DNA from: Undibacterium sp. 5I1
GTDB lineage: Bacteria > Pseudomonadota > Gammaproteobacteria > Burkholderiales > Burkholderiaceae_D
Reading direction: 5' to 3'
Assembly (NCBI RefSeq): GCF_034314085.1
Contig: NZ_JAVIWI010000001.1
Location: 1,054,001-1,118,000 of the forward strand
Length of the DNA: 64,000 bases
Shown here piece after piece: positions 38,601 to 46,145 of the stretch; position 1 is the first letter of the stretch; each line of letters begins with the position of its first letter. The translations under genes were made by a program, and so were the position numbers. The notes under the pieces are model-generated. The model was not told the origin of the DNA, did not search any database, and was given only the letters and a program-made list of their open reading frames with translations.

Positions 38601-39078
38601 GCAAGGCATGCGTAACAGCAACACGATGGCGATTGCGCCGACCGCGACAATCAGCAACATCGTCGGCACGACCGCAACTATCGAGCCGATCTATCAGCGT
38701 GAAGTGGCGAAAAAGAACATGTCCGGTCTCTTCATTGTGACCGATCCTTGCTTGCGTTATGGCGACCCGTCTCTGTGCAAAGAGGCGTTCGACATCGACC
38801 CGATCAAGTTAATTCTTGCAGCCGCAGTGCGTCAGAAGTGGCTTGACCAAGCACAGTCCACCAACATTTTCGTCAAAGGGAATGTCAAGGGACGTGATTT
38901 GGACAATATCTACATGACCGCTTGGGAGTATGGTTTAAAGACGACGTATTACTTGCGTGGTCAGTCAGCCGAAATGACGAAGTCTGTCATCGCTCCGGTC
39001 GCTGCTCCTCAAGAGCCAGATGAGCCAGTCAATAACTTGTGCAGCCTGGACAATCCCGACTGCGAGGCGTGTCAATGA
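35686..39078 (+). CDS. nrdA: Ribonucleotide reductase alpha subunit with in-frame intein
   Basis: Class I ribonucleoside-diphosphate reductase, large subunit, which supplies dNTPs. The reading frame is 1130 residues; removing the intein (residues 293-671) leaves 751, a normal NrdA. The ATP cone is at the N-terminus. Active-site Cys is in LASCFLN, the NLCTE motif and CNIGS follow, and the C-terminal redox pair lies in CSLDNPDCEAC. The intein interrupts the conserved Q-GGKRNG segment, so splicing or loss of function would directly decide activity. nrdB follows after an HNH gene. Confidence 0.93.
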   Translation: MNVTKRDGSTEPLSIEKIHKVAQWATTGLDVSQSELEVEANLLFFDGIKTATIHDALISAAAGLNSVEAQDYTFVAARLLLQKLYKETSGSIEYPHLASYIHFGVFINRLSPKMTQVFDLEVLDNVIDPSRDMLFTYIGLQTIADRYLIRDDEDEIIELPQHFFMRVAMGLAQNESNPTSAAVEFYNVLSSHEFINSTPTLFNSGTLHEQLASCFLNTVADSISNDEGKHRYASIFGTIEECANLSKYAGGIGTDWHRVRGTGDRIKGTDGKSSGIVPYLKVYNDTAVAVNQCFAPDTLIRVPEGVKRIADIKIGDLVLGQRGAYREVREVMSYSQKDAMVSIKPKYALEPLIVTSGHPIYAIQGIEENQSLERTLSQITAGKYAAEWVEAGELKKGDYVAQVIPDEIVPVEGFTEDDARLYGIMLGDGHCAKKSMIDFKGDDVTAKEWGVTGSSSEEKTLVFVAEYLTARGLKYGYSTVGSGATQIKWSFGGKQQERDSFGKFVSGVNCLPFDYEDLYDGDGNKRISQRLSHLPLNQALAIVQGLIDSDGCISRGKEISFTNTSIKLIEGLRYQLLRLGIPTAGNKKVRSNEHLGYDSITTSWDVRIPAFAELAQIFGIPSVTKFNWFRIDNMIFGRVSSVTEIEPISIVHDLKVDGDATYSTTSALVHNGGKRNGAFAAYIEPMHPDLYDFIDLKKESGDDRRRTHDIFPALWIPDLFMQRVKDRGVWSFFSPNVYPELHETYGDLFEARFEQLEREGKFVRQVPALDVWKKVINGLFETGHPWLTFKDTCNRRNPQQHAGMIHNSNLCTEITLNTSDDETAVCNIGSINMSKIKSDEHLRKVVRTAMRMLDNVIDITFYPSERAANANKRHRPAGLGVMGYTEYLVKRGIDWESQEHLEAADEFMEKFSYYAIEASSDLAAERGLYESFSGSLWSQGILPIDTANAKAASLTTRKHAMDWNALREKVQLQGMRNSNTMAIAPTATISNIVGTTATIEPIYQREVAKKNMSGLFIVTDPCLRYGDPSLCKEAFDIDPIKLILAAAVRQKWLDQAQSTNIFVKGNVKGRDLDNIYMTAWEYGLKTTYYLRGQSAEMTKSVIAPVAAPQEPDEPVNNLCSLDNPDCEACQ
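36562..37698 (+). mobile_element. Intein with LAGLIDADG endonuclease in nrdA
   Basis: A 379-residue Hint/LAGLIDADG insertion. It starts with CFAPDT (Cys293), as in splicing block A, and ends in VHN (Asn671). Two endonuclease motifs are present: LYGIMLGDGH near 421 and VQGLIDSDG near 542. The residue after the C-terminal Asn is Gly (GGC, 37699-37701), not the Cys, Ser or Thr that canonical splicing needs. Confidence 0.9.
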
Positions 39079-39083
39079 GAATC

Positions 39084-39112
39084 TTGACAGTAAGTCAGTA
39101 GTGACGTAGCAT
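39084..39112 (+). promoter_or_regulatory. Operator-promoter motif, copy 11, with consensus -35
   Basis: TTGACA (39084-39089), a 17-base spacer that contains AGTCAGTAGTGACG, then TAGCAT (39107-39112). This copy places the palindrome exactly in the promoter spacer. Confidence 0.75.
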
Positions 39113-39146
39113 AAGGGGTTGAAACTAACCCCTGAATTGGAGATTT

Positions 39147-39770
39147 ATGAAAATTGTGGATTTAACCGGACGTACATTTGGTCGTTTAAAAGTCATAGCG
39201 CAAGACACTTATGTTCCAGGAAAGCACAAACGCTGGAAATGTCTTTGCGAATGCGGTAAGAAGATTTCGTTTCGCGGAACATCTTTGACGCAAGAAGATG
39301 TCAAATCGTGTGGCTGTCTTAGAAAGGATCGTGGCTCAAAGTCGCTAACAAAGCATGGTCTCTATTACCACACCTCTTACTCGACTTGGAGCAGAATGAT
39401 GACGCGTTGTTATAACGTGAAGTCAGCGGACTTTCCAGAGTACGGCGGCAGGGGAATTATTGTATGTGCGAGATGGCACGATGTTGCAAATTTCATTGCA
39501 GATATGGGGGTAAAGCCGCTTGGCGCATCTATTGACCGGATTGAGAACGATAAAGGCTATAAGCCTGACAACTGTCGTTGGTCGAATCCAGTTGAGCAAG
39601 CGAACAATACGCGAAAAAACGTCAGAGTGTCCTTTGAGGGCGAATCTATGACGATAGCAGAGGTCGCAAGGCGTGCAGATGTTAATTACAAAGCTCTGCA
39701 CTATCTTATTCACACTAAGGGGCTGCTTGCCGAAGGCGCAGTTCTAACACTTGTAGGGAAGAAAACATGA
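39147..39770 (+). CDS. HNH homing endonuclease-like protein between nrdA and nrdB
   Basis: A 207-residue protein with N-terminal zinc-ribbon cysteines (CLCECG, CGCL). The HNH-type core reads YGGRGIIVC..W, IDRIENDKGYKPDNCRW, and a C-terminal helix-turn-helix resembles those of phage homing endonucleases. It is a paralogue of the protein at 43329. It overlaps nrdB by ATGA and has its own promoter. Confidence 0.85.
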   Translation: MKIVDLTGRTFGRLKVIAQDTYVPGKHKRWKCLCECGKKISFRGTSLTQEDVKSCGCLRKDRGSKSLTKHGLYYHTSYSTWSRMMTRCYNVKSADFPEYGGRGIIVCARWHDVANFIADMGVKPLGASIDRIENDKGYKPDNCRWSNPVEQANNTRKNVRVSFEGESMTIAEVARRADVNYKALHYLIHTKGLLAEGAVLTLVGKKT

Positions 39771-40771
39771 ACGTCAAAGATTTAATCAACCAACGCCGGC
39801 TTATTAATGGACCAAAGGACAAGCTTATGTGCGTCAATCCATTGAAGCATAAGTGGGCGTGGGAAATGCTGGATACATTTGAAAAGAATACGTGGTTCCC
39901 CAAGTCGATTGCGATGGGTCGCGACATTCAGGACTATAAAGAGCGGCTTGATGATGCTGAGCGCAACATGTTCGACAAGGCGACCGCGTTCTTATCCAAT
40001 CTGGATGGCATTCAGTTCGATAACCTGATCACCAACATCGGTAGCCACATTACCAGCCCAGAAGTGTCCATGTGCATTGCCCGGCAAGCGTATGAAGAGG
40101 CGAATCATGTGCGCGCCTATGCCACCATCATTGAGGCGGTTTCTTTAGATCCTTTAAAGGTGTACGGCATGTATGAAACCGACGACATTCTGGCAAAAAA
40201 GAATGCATTCATCATGGCGCAGTCAGCAGCGTTAGGGGAGGGCGAATTCACCGCCGAGAAGTTTGCCTTAGCTGTAATTGGCAATATCGTTCTCGAAGGC
40301 ATTTACTTCTTTAGTGGCTTTTACGCTTTCTACCTTCTTGCGAAAAACGGCAAGATGCTAGGATCTGCCGATCAGATTAAGTACATCGAGCGCGACGAAC
40401 TAGGACATCTTGAGCTTTTTATCCACATGTTTCACACGTTGCAGGTAGAGGAGCCGCAAGTCTTTACGCCGGCATTTAAAGAGAAGGCGCTCAATATCAT
40501 TCGCCAAGCAGTTGAGCTGGAGACGGCGTGGGGTAAGCACATTATCTCAGGTGGCGTATTAGGTGCAACAGACGCAATTATCACTGAGCGCATCAAATAC
40601 CTGGCGAATTTACGTGTAGCACGTCTGGGTTGGGAGCCTTTGTATCCTAACGTGAAAAATCCAACACCGTGGGTCGAGAAGATATCTGCCATTAATGGTG
40701 TGGAGTCGAATTTCTTTGAAGCTCGTCCAACCGACTACCAAGCCGGTGGCGCACTTGAATGGGACATATAA
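39767..40771 (+). CDS. nrdB: Ribonucleotide reductase beta subunit
   Basis: The 334-residue radical-generating subunit. Iron ligands and the radical tyrosine are in YEEANHVRAY (E-x2-H-x3-Tyr), with further ligands in VLEGIYFFSGFY and ERDELGHLE. It partners the nrdA product. Confidence 0.93.
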   Translation: MNVKDLINQRRLINGPKDKLMCVNPLKHKWAWEMLDTFEKNTWFPKSIAMGRDIQDYKERLDDAERNMFDKATAFLSNLDGIQFDNLITNIGSHITSPEVSMCIARQAYEEANHVRAYATIIEAVSLDPLKVYGMYETDDILAKKNAFIMAQSAALGEGEFTAEKFALAVIGNIVLEGIYFFSGFYAFYLLAKNGKMLGSADQIKYIERDELGHLELFIHMFHTLQVEEPQVFTPAFKEKALNIIRQAVELETAWGKHIISGGVLGATDAIITERIKYLANLRVARLGWEPLYPNVKNPTPWVEKISAINGVESNFFEARPTDYQAGGALEWDI

Positions 40772-40787
40772 TTTCCATTAAAAGATC

Positions 40788-40807
40788 AGTCAGCACTGAA
40801 CTATAAT
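40788..40807 (+). promoter_or_regulatory. Operator-promoter motif, copy 12
   Basis: AGTCAGCACTGAAC (40788-40801) directly followed by TATAAT (40802-40807). Confidence 0.78.
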
Positions 40808-40852
40808 ATAAGAGAGCGGGGCATAAGATGCCCTGCAATCTAGGAGATATGA

Positions 40853-41107
40853 ATGAGTAACGTGTTTGAGTTTAAAGCGCGCAAAGCAAGCGCGGCAAGT
40901 AGTGAACCAGCAAAGCAAGTGGCGAGTGTACAGGTAGCGCAAACGCAGCATAAACCGCAATCAAAAGATGAAGCCGCGTTGACTATTGTTAGCGCACTCT
41001 CATTTTACGCCCAACAAGGGTTCGATCATGGGGAGAGAGCGAGACAAGCTCTTCACACGATGAAAGCGGCATCAGAAATAGAAGCACCGCAGGACGAACG
41101 AGCGTAG
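40853..41107 (+). CDS. Unrecognised small protein
   Basis: 84 residues, with AGGAG before the ATG and its own promoter. The N-terminus begins VFEFKARKA and the first half is Ala/Gln-rich. It may form a helical C-terminal segment. Function not recognised. Confidence 0.6.
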   Translation: MSNVFEFKARKASAASSEPAKQVASVQVAQTQHKPQSKDEAALTIVSALSFYAQQGFDHGERARQALHTMKAASEIEAPQDERA

Positions 41108-41167
41108 CCGATCACATTCCAACACTCGGTCTGTATCGTCTTATTTATCAACTTTTAAGGGTTAAAC

Positions 41168-41677
41168 ATGAAGAAAATACTTTTAGCATTGGCGATTGCT
41201 TCCGCATTATCAGCTTGCGGTAGCAGAAACGACGACGCACGACAACCAATTCAGTATGCACAGCAGGCTCAGCCGCAATACGCATCACAAGCGGCGCCCG
41301 TAATCGTGCAGCAGCCACAACAAAGCTCTGGCACTGGCGATATGTTGATGGGTGCAGCAATTGGCGCAATGGGTATGCATCTGTTAAGTGGCAACAATAA
41401 TTCTTCGCAACAGACGCAGGTAGTTGAGAGGCGCACCGTGGTCAACAACTACATCGAGCGGCCAGCAACGCCAGCGTCAACTTCTACGCCTACACCTACA
41501 CCTACGGTCAAGCCGGTAGTCTCAGTTGTGTCTCCTAAGCCAGCGGCTCCAAGTTACGCCAATGTGTACAGAGCGCCAGCACCGAAGCCTGCCGCACCTT
41601 CTTATGTCAGTGTGTACAAGCCTTCTGCGCCGAGCTATAGCAGCCCCTATCGTCCTTCAACTTCATCACGAAAGTAA
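41168..41677 (+). CDS. Small lipoprotein with Pro/Ala-rich tail
   Basis: A 169-residue protein with a clear lipoprotein signal: basic start, hydrophobic run, lipobox LSAC (Cys17). A Gly/Met-rich hydrophobic patch (about 58-75) and a repetitive Pro-Ser-Tyr tail (P.APSYxxVY repeats) follow. It could be an i-spanin-like or a surface protein. It shares TAATG with the next gene. Confidence 0.75.
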   Translation: MKKILLALAIASALSACGSRNDDARQPIQYAQQAQPQYASQAAPVIVQQPQQSSGTGDMLMGAAIGAMGMHLLSGNNNSSQQTQVVERRTVVNNYIERPATPASTSTPTPTPTVKPVVSVVSPKPAAPSYANVYRAPAPKPAAPSYVSVYKPSAPSYSSPYRPSTSSRK

Positions 41678-41802
41678 TGTCGGTCTTGATGCACGGAGAA
41701 GGACTCGCGATCCTTTTCTTCGTTGGTTTTGTTAGCGGAGTTGCCACGACGATTTACGTGTGGCGTAAATTAAACAAGTCTTACAAGAAAGTATCAGGAT
41801 GA
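41677..41802 (+). CDS. Tiny membrane protein
   Basis: A 41-residue frame from the ATG at 41677 (TAATG with the lipoprotein stop) to the TGA at 41800. One transmembrane helix (about residues 9-29) is followed by a basic tail. It also overlaps thyX by ATGA. With the lipoprotein it may form a lysis or envelope pair, though the order is not the classic one. Confidence 0.65.
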   Translation: MSVLMHGEGLAILFFVGFVSGVATTIYVWRKLNKSYKKVSG

Positions 41803-42659
41803 CCTCTACTGTAAAAGTCATAGAACACACTTTAGCCGCTAATGGAAAGCAGTTGATCACTTTCGTATTGCGGTATCCGAGATTTATTCATGCGGAGCTG
41901 ATGACTCATCGGGTATTCAGTCGTAACGCTTCATCTTCACGAGCCATTCCGGTTAAGAAGATGATCGCTCAAGTCTGGAACGATCCAGCGATGCCTATTC
42001 ATTGGGGTGCGAATCAGCCTGGCATGCAGGCTCGTGCAGAGTTGACCGGCTTTAAACGAAACGTCGCAAAAGCTTGCTGGCGCTTGGCTGGTAAAGTCGC
42101 CGCAAGTATCGCATGGGTAGCGGACAAAGTTGGCTTGCACAAACAAGTCGCTAATCGAATCTTGGAGCCATTCCAGTACATCAGCGTTGTTCTAACTACG
42201 ACTGAAATGAGCAATTGGAACGAGTTACGCGCCCATCCTGATGCGCAGCCGGAGATTCGTGATTTGGCAATGAAAATGATTGTAGCTGCCGGACTTAGCG
42301 TGCCTGAAACTCGCGGCCCAAACCGTCTTTATGCGTCTGGTTGGCATTTGCCTTTTATTACTGAAGCCGAACGCCTTGTGTGTAAAGAATGTCCTATTTT
42401 CTTGGCAAAACTATCGGCAGCTCGTTGTGCGCGTGTTAGCTATTTGACACACGATGGGGAAAAACCTAGTGCGGCAAAAGATATAGCGCTCTTTGAGCAA
42501 TTAGTCGGTAGCGTTCCATTGCATGCCAGCCCGACCGAGCATCAAGGCTATTCGGTTTATAGCGCTAAATCCACATGCAAGAACTTTGTCGGCTTCGGGC
42601 AGTTCCGCCATCTGGTCGAGCATTGCGTGTTCCACAATCAAGAATTGGTCGATTGGTAA
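41799..42659 (+). CDS. thyX: FAD-dependent thymidylate synthase
   Basis: ThyX methylates dUMP with flavin and methylene-tetrahydrofolate. The 286-residue product has the ThyX signature in the form THRVFSRNASSSRAIP, followed by the substrate-binding helix, and a LRAHPDAQPEI segment. It supplies dTTP alongside the element's ribonucleotide reductase. Confidence 0.88.
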   Translation: MTSTVKVIEHTLAANGKQLITFVLRYPRFIHAELMTHRVFSRNASSSRAIPVKKMIAQVWNDPAMPIHWGANQPGMQARAELTGFKRNVAKACWRLAGKVAASIAWVADKVGLHKQVANRILEPFQYISVVLTTTEMSNWNELRAHPDAQPEIRDLAMKMIVAAGLSVPETRGPNRLYASGWHLPFITEAERLVCKECPIFLAKLSAARCARVSYLTHDGEKPSAAKDIALFEQLVGSVPLHASPTEHQGYSVYSAKSTCKNFVGFGQFRHLVEHCVFHNQELVDW

Positions 42660-42721
42660 ATTTTATTATTCGTACTTAATAAAAATCGTAGTAATTCTCA
42701 ACAACACAGAAAGGCAACAAC

Positions 42722-43345
42722 ATGAACTCAAAAGACTATATTAAAAACGCCACCGCAACCGAAAGCGTTCCTGCGTCTATTGAAATTGACCAAGTGATGC
42801 TACACGCCTCACTTACGCTGATGATTAAAGCAGCAGAGCTAGGCGACCTTATCAAACGCAAAATCTACTACGGCAAGGCATTCGATCAAGCGAAGCTAAA
42901 AGAAAATTTGTCTTATGTGACTAGCGTCGCCAATTTTATTAGCGAGGGTCAAGAGGCTGGCGTTGATTTCAATACACCTAAAACGCAAGAAGAGGCAAGA
43001 CAAGGTCTGCCAGCCGAATTGCGAGGCATAAGCTTAAACAATATTAATCCTCGCTTACTGCATGCAGCGATTGGCTGCTTTACTGAGTCTGGCGAATTAC
43101 TCGATTCGGTTATAAAACAATATGAGACCGGCGTAATTGATCTGGTGAATTTCAAAGAAGAAGTTGGCGACTTGCAATGGTATCAAGCTATCGGGTGTTC
43201 CGAAATTGGCGCTGATTTGGACGAATTGCGTGACGTAAATATCGCTAAATTGAAAGCGCGTTACCCAAATAAGTTTTCTAATGAAGCGGCGCTAAACCGA
43301 GACACTTCCGTCGAGAGAGAAATTTTAAATGGCTCCAGTCTGTAA
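42722..43345 (+). CDS. MazG-like nucleoside triphosphate pyrophosphohydrolase
   Basis: A 207-residue all-alpha protein with the metal-binding pattern FTESGELLD...FKEEVGDLQWY of the MazG/dUTPase-like family. It probably hydrolyses unwanted (d)NTPs. The 3' end overlaps the HNH gene at 43329. Confidence 0.78.
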   Translation: MNSKDYIKNATATESVPASIEIDQVMLHASLTLMIKAAELGDLIKRKIYYGKAFDQAKLKENLSYVTSVANFISEGQEAGVDFNTPKTQEEARQGLPAELRGISLNNINPRLLHAAIGCFTESGELLDSVIKQYETGVIDLVNFKEEVGDLQWYQAIGCSEIGADLDELRDVNIAKLKARYPNKFSNEAALNRDTSVEREILNGSSL

Positions 43346-44000
43346 TTTGATTGGAAAGCGATTTGGGAGACTTGTCGTCGTTTCGAGAGACCGGTCTCCC
43401 AAGAAACATAAAGCGGCGTGCTGGCTTTGCGTATGTGACTGTGGGAAGTCATCAAGCGTCAGGGCGGATGCGCTAAAGGGTGGCACTACTCAGTCTTGCG
43501 GCTGTTTCTCTAGCGAAGTTCACGCCGCTATCGCTATCCAAATAGGGCATTTGAATAGAACTCACGGTCATACGCGCCAAGGTTTAAAGAGTAAATATTC
43601 AGCAACTTATATGAGTTGGATGGCGATGCGGCAGCGATGCAATTACTCAAAGAATATTAATTACTCAAATTATGGAGGTAGAGGAATTAAGGTTTGTGAG
43701 CGTTGGGGTGCATTCATTAACTTTCTTGAGGATATGGGTGAGAGGCCAGAAGACACTCAAATCGACAGAATTGATTCAAATGGTAATTATGAGCCTGGAA
43801 ATTGCAGATGGGCGACTGTTAAGGAGCAGCAGTCTAACAGACGCGACACCTTCCATATTACGCATAACGGAGTAACTAGAACACTAGAAGAGTGGGGAAG
43901 GGTCAGAAATATGGATTCAAGATTAATTTCGATCAGAATTAGAAAGTTAGGATGGAGTGTAGAGCGAGCGTTGAGCTTTGACTTAGAGGCGTCAGCATGA
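43329..44000 (+). CDS. HNH homing endonuclease-like protein, second copy
   Basis: A 223-residue paralogue of the protein at 39147, with the same zinc ribbon (CVCDCG, CGCF), YGGRGIKVCERW, IDRIDSNGNYEPGNCRW and a C-terminal helix-turn-helix. It is inserted between the MazG-like and kinase-like genes, overlapping both. Confidence 0.85.
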   Translation: MAPVCNLIGKRFGRLVVVSRDRSPKKHKAACWLCVCDCGKSSSVRADALKGGTTQSCGCFSSEVHAAIAIQIGHLNRTHGHTRQGLKSKYSATYMSWMAMRQRCNYSKNINYSNYGGRGIKVCERWGAFINFLEDMGERPEDTQIDRIDSNGNYEPGNCRWATVKEQQSNRRDTFHITHNGVTRTLEEWGRVRNMDSRLISIRIRKLGWSVERALSFDLEASA

Positions 44001-44635
44001 GCTTGATTGGTCTTCTAGGTAGCCACCGCACTGGCAAGACCACGCTTGCAAAAGTCTACGCTGAAAAACATGACTTGATCTTTGTCGAGACTTCGGTCTC
44101 GTCAATTTTCAAGCAAATGGGGTTGGACCCGGCTGCAAAGTTCAAATTTAAAGAGCGATTAGAAATTCAGGAAGAAGTTCTTCGTTCTGTGGAGGAGATT
44201 TACAACCGGATTGATCCTAGCGTGAGCGCAATCGCTGACAGAACGCCACTCGACATGCTTGCATACACGATGAGCGAAGCGATTGGCGACTCTGTAGGTA
44301 AGCGTGAGCAAGCGAAATTCGCTTCCTATGTACGTCGATGTTTTGAAGTGACGAATCGTCGGTTCTCCAGTCTTATCTTGGTACAGCCTGGCATTCCGGT
44401 CATTGCGATGCAGGGTAAGGCGATAGCAAATGAAGCCTACATGGAGCATTTGAACTCGCTGATGCTTGGACTCAGTCTTGATGAACGGATAAAAGTTCCT
44501 CACTTCTATATTCCGCGAGGTGTACTTAGTCTTGAAGGGCGCGTGACGGCATTGGATGGTGCGGTCAACATGGTAACAAGGTCGGCGCAACATGAAGTCG
44601 AGCAGTACACGGCTTCGGGCGGTAAGTTTCAATAG
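43997..44635 (+). CDS. P-loop ATPase/kinase-like protein
   Basis: A 212-residue protein with Walker A GSHRTGKTT (residues 8-16) and an acidic-basic ADRTPLDMLAY segment like nucleoside or nucleotide kinases and AAA_28 proteins. Its place beside thyX and MazG suggests nucleotide metabolism. The substrate is not identifiable. Confidence 0.7.
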   Translation: MSLIGLLGSHRTGKTTLAKVYAEKHDLIFVETSVSSIFKQMGLDPAAKFKFKERLEIQEEVLRSVEEIYNRIDPSVSAIADRTPLDMLAYTMSEAIGDSVGKREQAKFASYVRRCFEVTNRRFSSLILVQPGIPVIAMQGKAIANEAYMEHLNSLMLGLSLDERIKVPHFYIPRGVLSLEGRVTALDGAVNMVTRSAQHEVEQYTASGGKFQ

Positions 44636-44642
44636 GCAATGT

Positions 44643-44678
44643 GCTTGGGTATGTTTAAAAGAGTGACTATACCCAAGC
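44643..44678 (+). repeat. Inverted repeat/hairpin with 10-bp perfect stem
   Basis: GCTTGGGTAT (44643-44652) pairs perfectly with ATACCCAAGC (44669-44678) over a 16-base loop. No U-run follows. A degenerate operator half-site (AGTCACACGACTT, from 44707) lies between it and the next gene. Confidence 0.7.
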
Positions 44679-44741
44679 GTGAATTTATACAATTTGTTTG
44701 TCAGTAAGTCACACGACTTGCAATCACTGGAGATTAATAGA

Positions 44742-44993
44742 ATGAATACGAGCAAGGTATCTACTAGCATTATGAAAATCACGCCAACGATAGCGGCTAA
44801 TCTTTTGAAAAAGAATAAGCCAGATAATCGTGATGTTAGACCTGGAAATGTCGCCAAGTTTGTCAAAGAATTAAAGTCAGGCAATTTTAAAACAACTCAT
44901 CAGGGCATTGCCTTTGATCAAGATGGCTTTTTGACTGACGCTCACGCTGCTGCCCTGTATGCGACCGGCGTATTGAGTCGGGTAATTGGCTAG
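44742..44993 (+). CDS. ParB-like domain protein, apparently truncated
   Basis: An 83-residue protein. ITPTIAANLL..N......VRPGNVAKFVKEL..G.FKTTHQGIAFDQDGFLTD follows the opening of phage ParB/DGQHR-type proteins, but the DGQHR motif is replaced by DAHAA and the protein ends where the family usually goes on for 200 or more residues. It is probably a remnant. GGAG lies before the ATG. Confidence 0.6.
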   Translation: MNTSKVSTSIMKITPTIAANLLKKNKPDNRDVRPGNVAKFVKELKSGNFKTTHQGIAFDQDGFLTDAHAAALYATGVLSRVIG

Positions 44994-45020
44994 GCTAATT
45001 TAAGGTTTGCGTTAAAAGTA

Positions 45021-45039
45021 AGTCATCGGTGACTATACT
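45021..45039 (+). promoter_or_regulatory. Operator-promoter motif, copy 13
   Basis: AGTCATCGGTGAC (45021-45033) abuts TATACT (45034-45039). It heads the small-gene operon from 45102. Confidence 0.75.
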
Positions 45040-45101
45040 TTGTTGACGCAAACCTTTATAATTTAAGAATGAAATGCGCAGCGTTGCGCAAGGGGGCATA
45101 A

Positions 45102-45284
45102 ATGACCACATTACAGATTTTTATCATTGCCATCTGGTTGTGCATCTTACTAGGCTTATTTAGCTTCGTCATTGTATCCAGTTTCGGATACAGAATGCTA
45201 TTGGAAACTATTGCGACCATGATGTTTTATGTGGGCGTGATTGTCTCAGTGATTATCTTCGCTCATGAGTGGATAACAAAATGA
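45102..45284 (+). CDS. Small membrane protein, two predicted helices
   Basis: 60 residues, nearly all hydrophobic, with a strong AGGGGG ribosome binding site. It overlaps the next gene by ATGA. A holin-like role is possible but not shown. Confidence 0.6.
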   Translation: MTTLQIFIIAIWLCILLGLFSFVIVSSFGYRMLLETIATMMFYVGVIVSVIIFAHEWITK

Positions 45285-45697
45285 GTGACGTTCCAGTCTT
45301 ACGCGAAGAGTTAGACCGCAAGTCGCTGGAGACAGCTCAATGGTTGCTGAACTCGTTTCAAAACCATAGCATCACTGCCGAGCAGTTCAGCACTGGGCTT
45401 GATACGTTATTCATGGCGGTGTCCGGTCTGGTGGATGAAGAATTGATCGACCTCATTACGGCATGCGATCAGTACACCAAGAATTTGAACAATGTCGTAA
45501 AGGCGCATTTCTGCAAAGACAGATTCACGCATTCGGTTACTTGGAAAGTGGGCGAGACTTCTTTATTGATAGAGAAACGCCAGGATGGAAGCATTTACGA
45601 CGAAGAGACAAAACACTTCGGATCAGCCGAGATTGCGAACAAAGCCATGCAACTGATCGAAAACAATTACATCAAAAGCGGCTGTGAAAAACTTTAG
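45281..45697 (+). CDS. Unrecognised protein
   Basis: 138 residues, predicted helical at the N-terminus with a beta-rich C-terminus (SVTWKVGETSLLIEKR). Coupled to the membrane protein upstream. No motif recognised. Confidence 0.6.
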   Translation: MSDVPVLREELDRKSLETAQWLLNSFQNHSITAEQFSTGLDTLFMAVSGLVDEELIDLITACDQYTKNLNNVVKAHFCKDRFTHSVTWKVGETSLLIEKRQDGSIYDEETKHFGSAEIANKAMQLIENNYIKSGCEKL

Positions 45698-45706
45698 GAG
45701 GGGCCT

Positions 45707-46138
45707 ATGCCTGTTGCTTCAACGTCTATCGCGGCATTTAAGACAGCGCCGATCAAACCGATGCGTGACATGGTCTATGAAGTGATAGAGAGCTATGGCG
45801 CGTCAGGATGCATTACAGACGACGTTATCGCGTTCTTTGCAAAGACGGACAAGACCAACACCGGACGCATCACTGGGCGCTTCTCAGAGCTGGAAAAAGA
45901 GAAGCGCATCGTGAGAGTAGGGGATACACGGTCGGGCATATCGGGCAAACAGCAATTAGTGATGCGAGCCACGGTTCACGCTGCCGGTATGAAGGTAATG
46001 ACGCCAGCGAAGGTTGCGCGGAAAACGGGATTCTTGGCAGGCATGATGTTCGCTGCAAGACTGGTGGCAAAAGAGACTGATATCTCAGTGGCAAAAGGGG
46101 CGCTCAAGCGCGAGTTATTAAAAGTGGCGAAAAGGTAG
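45707..46138 (+). CDS. Winged-helix-like protein
   Basis: A 143-residue basic protein with a strong AGGAGGGG ribosome binding site. Residues 15-75 (MRDMVYEVIESYGASGCITDDVIAFF...GRITGRFSELEKEKRIVRVG) look like a winged helix. The C-terminal half is Lys/Ala-rich. Possible DNA-binding protein. Confidence 0.55.
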   Translation: MPVASTSIAAFKTAPIKPMRDMVYEVIESYGASGCITDDVIAFFAKTDKTNTGRITGRFSELEKEKRIVRVGDTRSGISGKQQLVMRATVHAAGMKVMTPAKVARKTGFLAGMMFAARLVAKETDISVAKGALKRELLKVAKR

Positions 46139-46145
46139 AGCAAAT

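Noticed and set aside
44707..44720. Counting AGTCACACGACTTG as a full operator copy
   Set aside because: The right arm is altered and no -10 follows at the usual spacing, so I treat it only as a degenerate half-site.
44159..44884. 241-codon minus-strand frame opposite the kinase-like gene
   Set aside because: Composition is unlike a protein and it overlaps a well supported forward P-loop gene.
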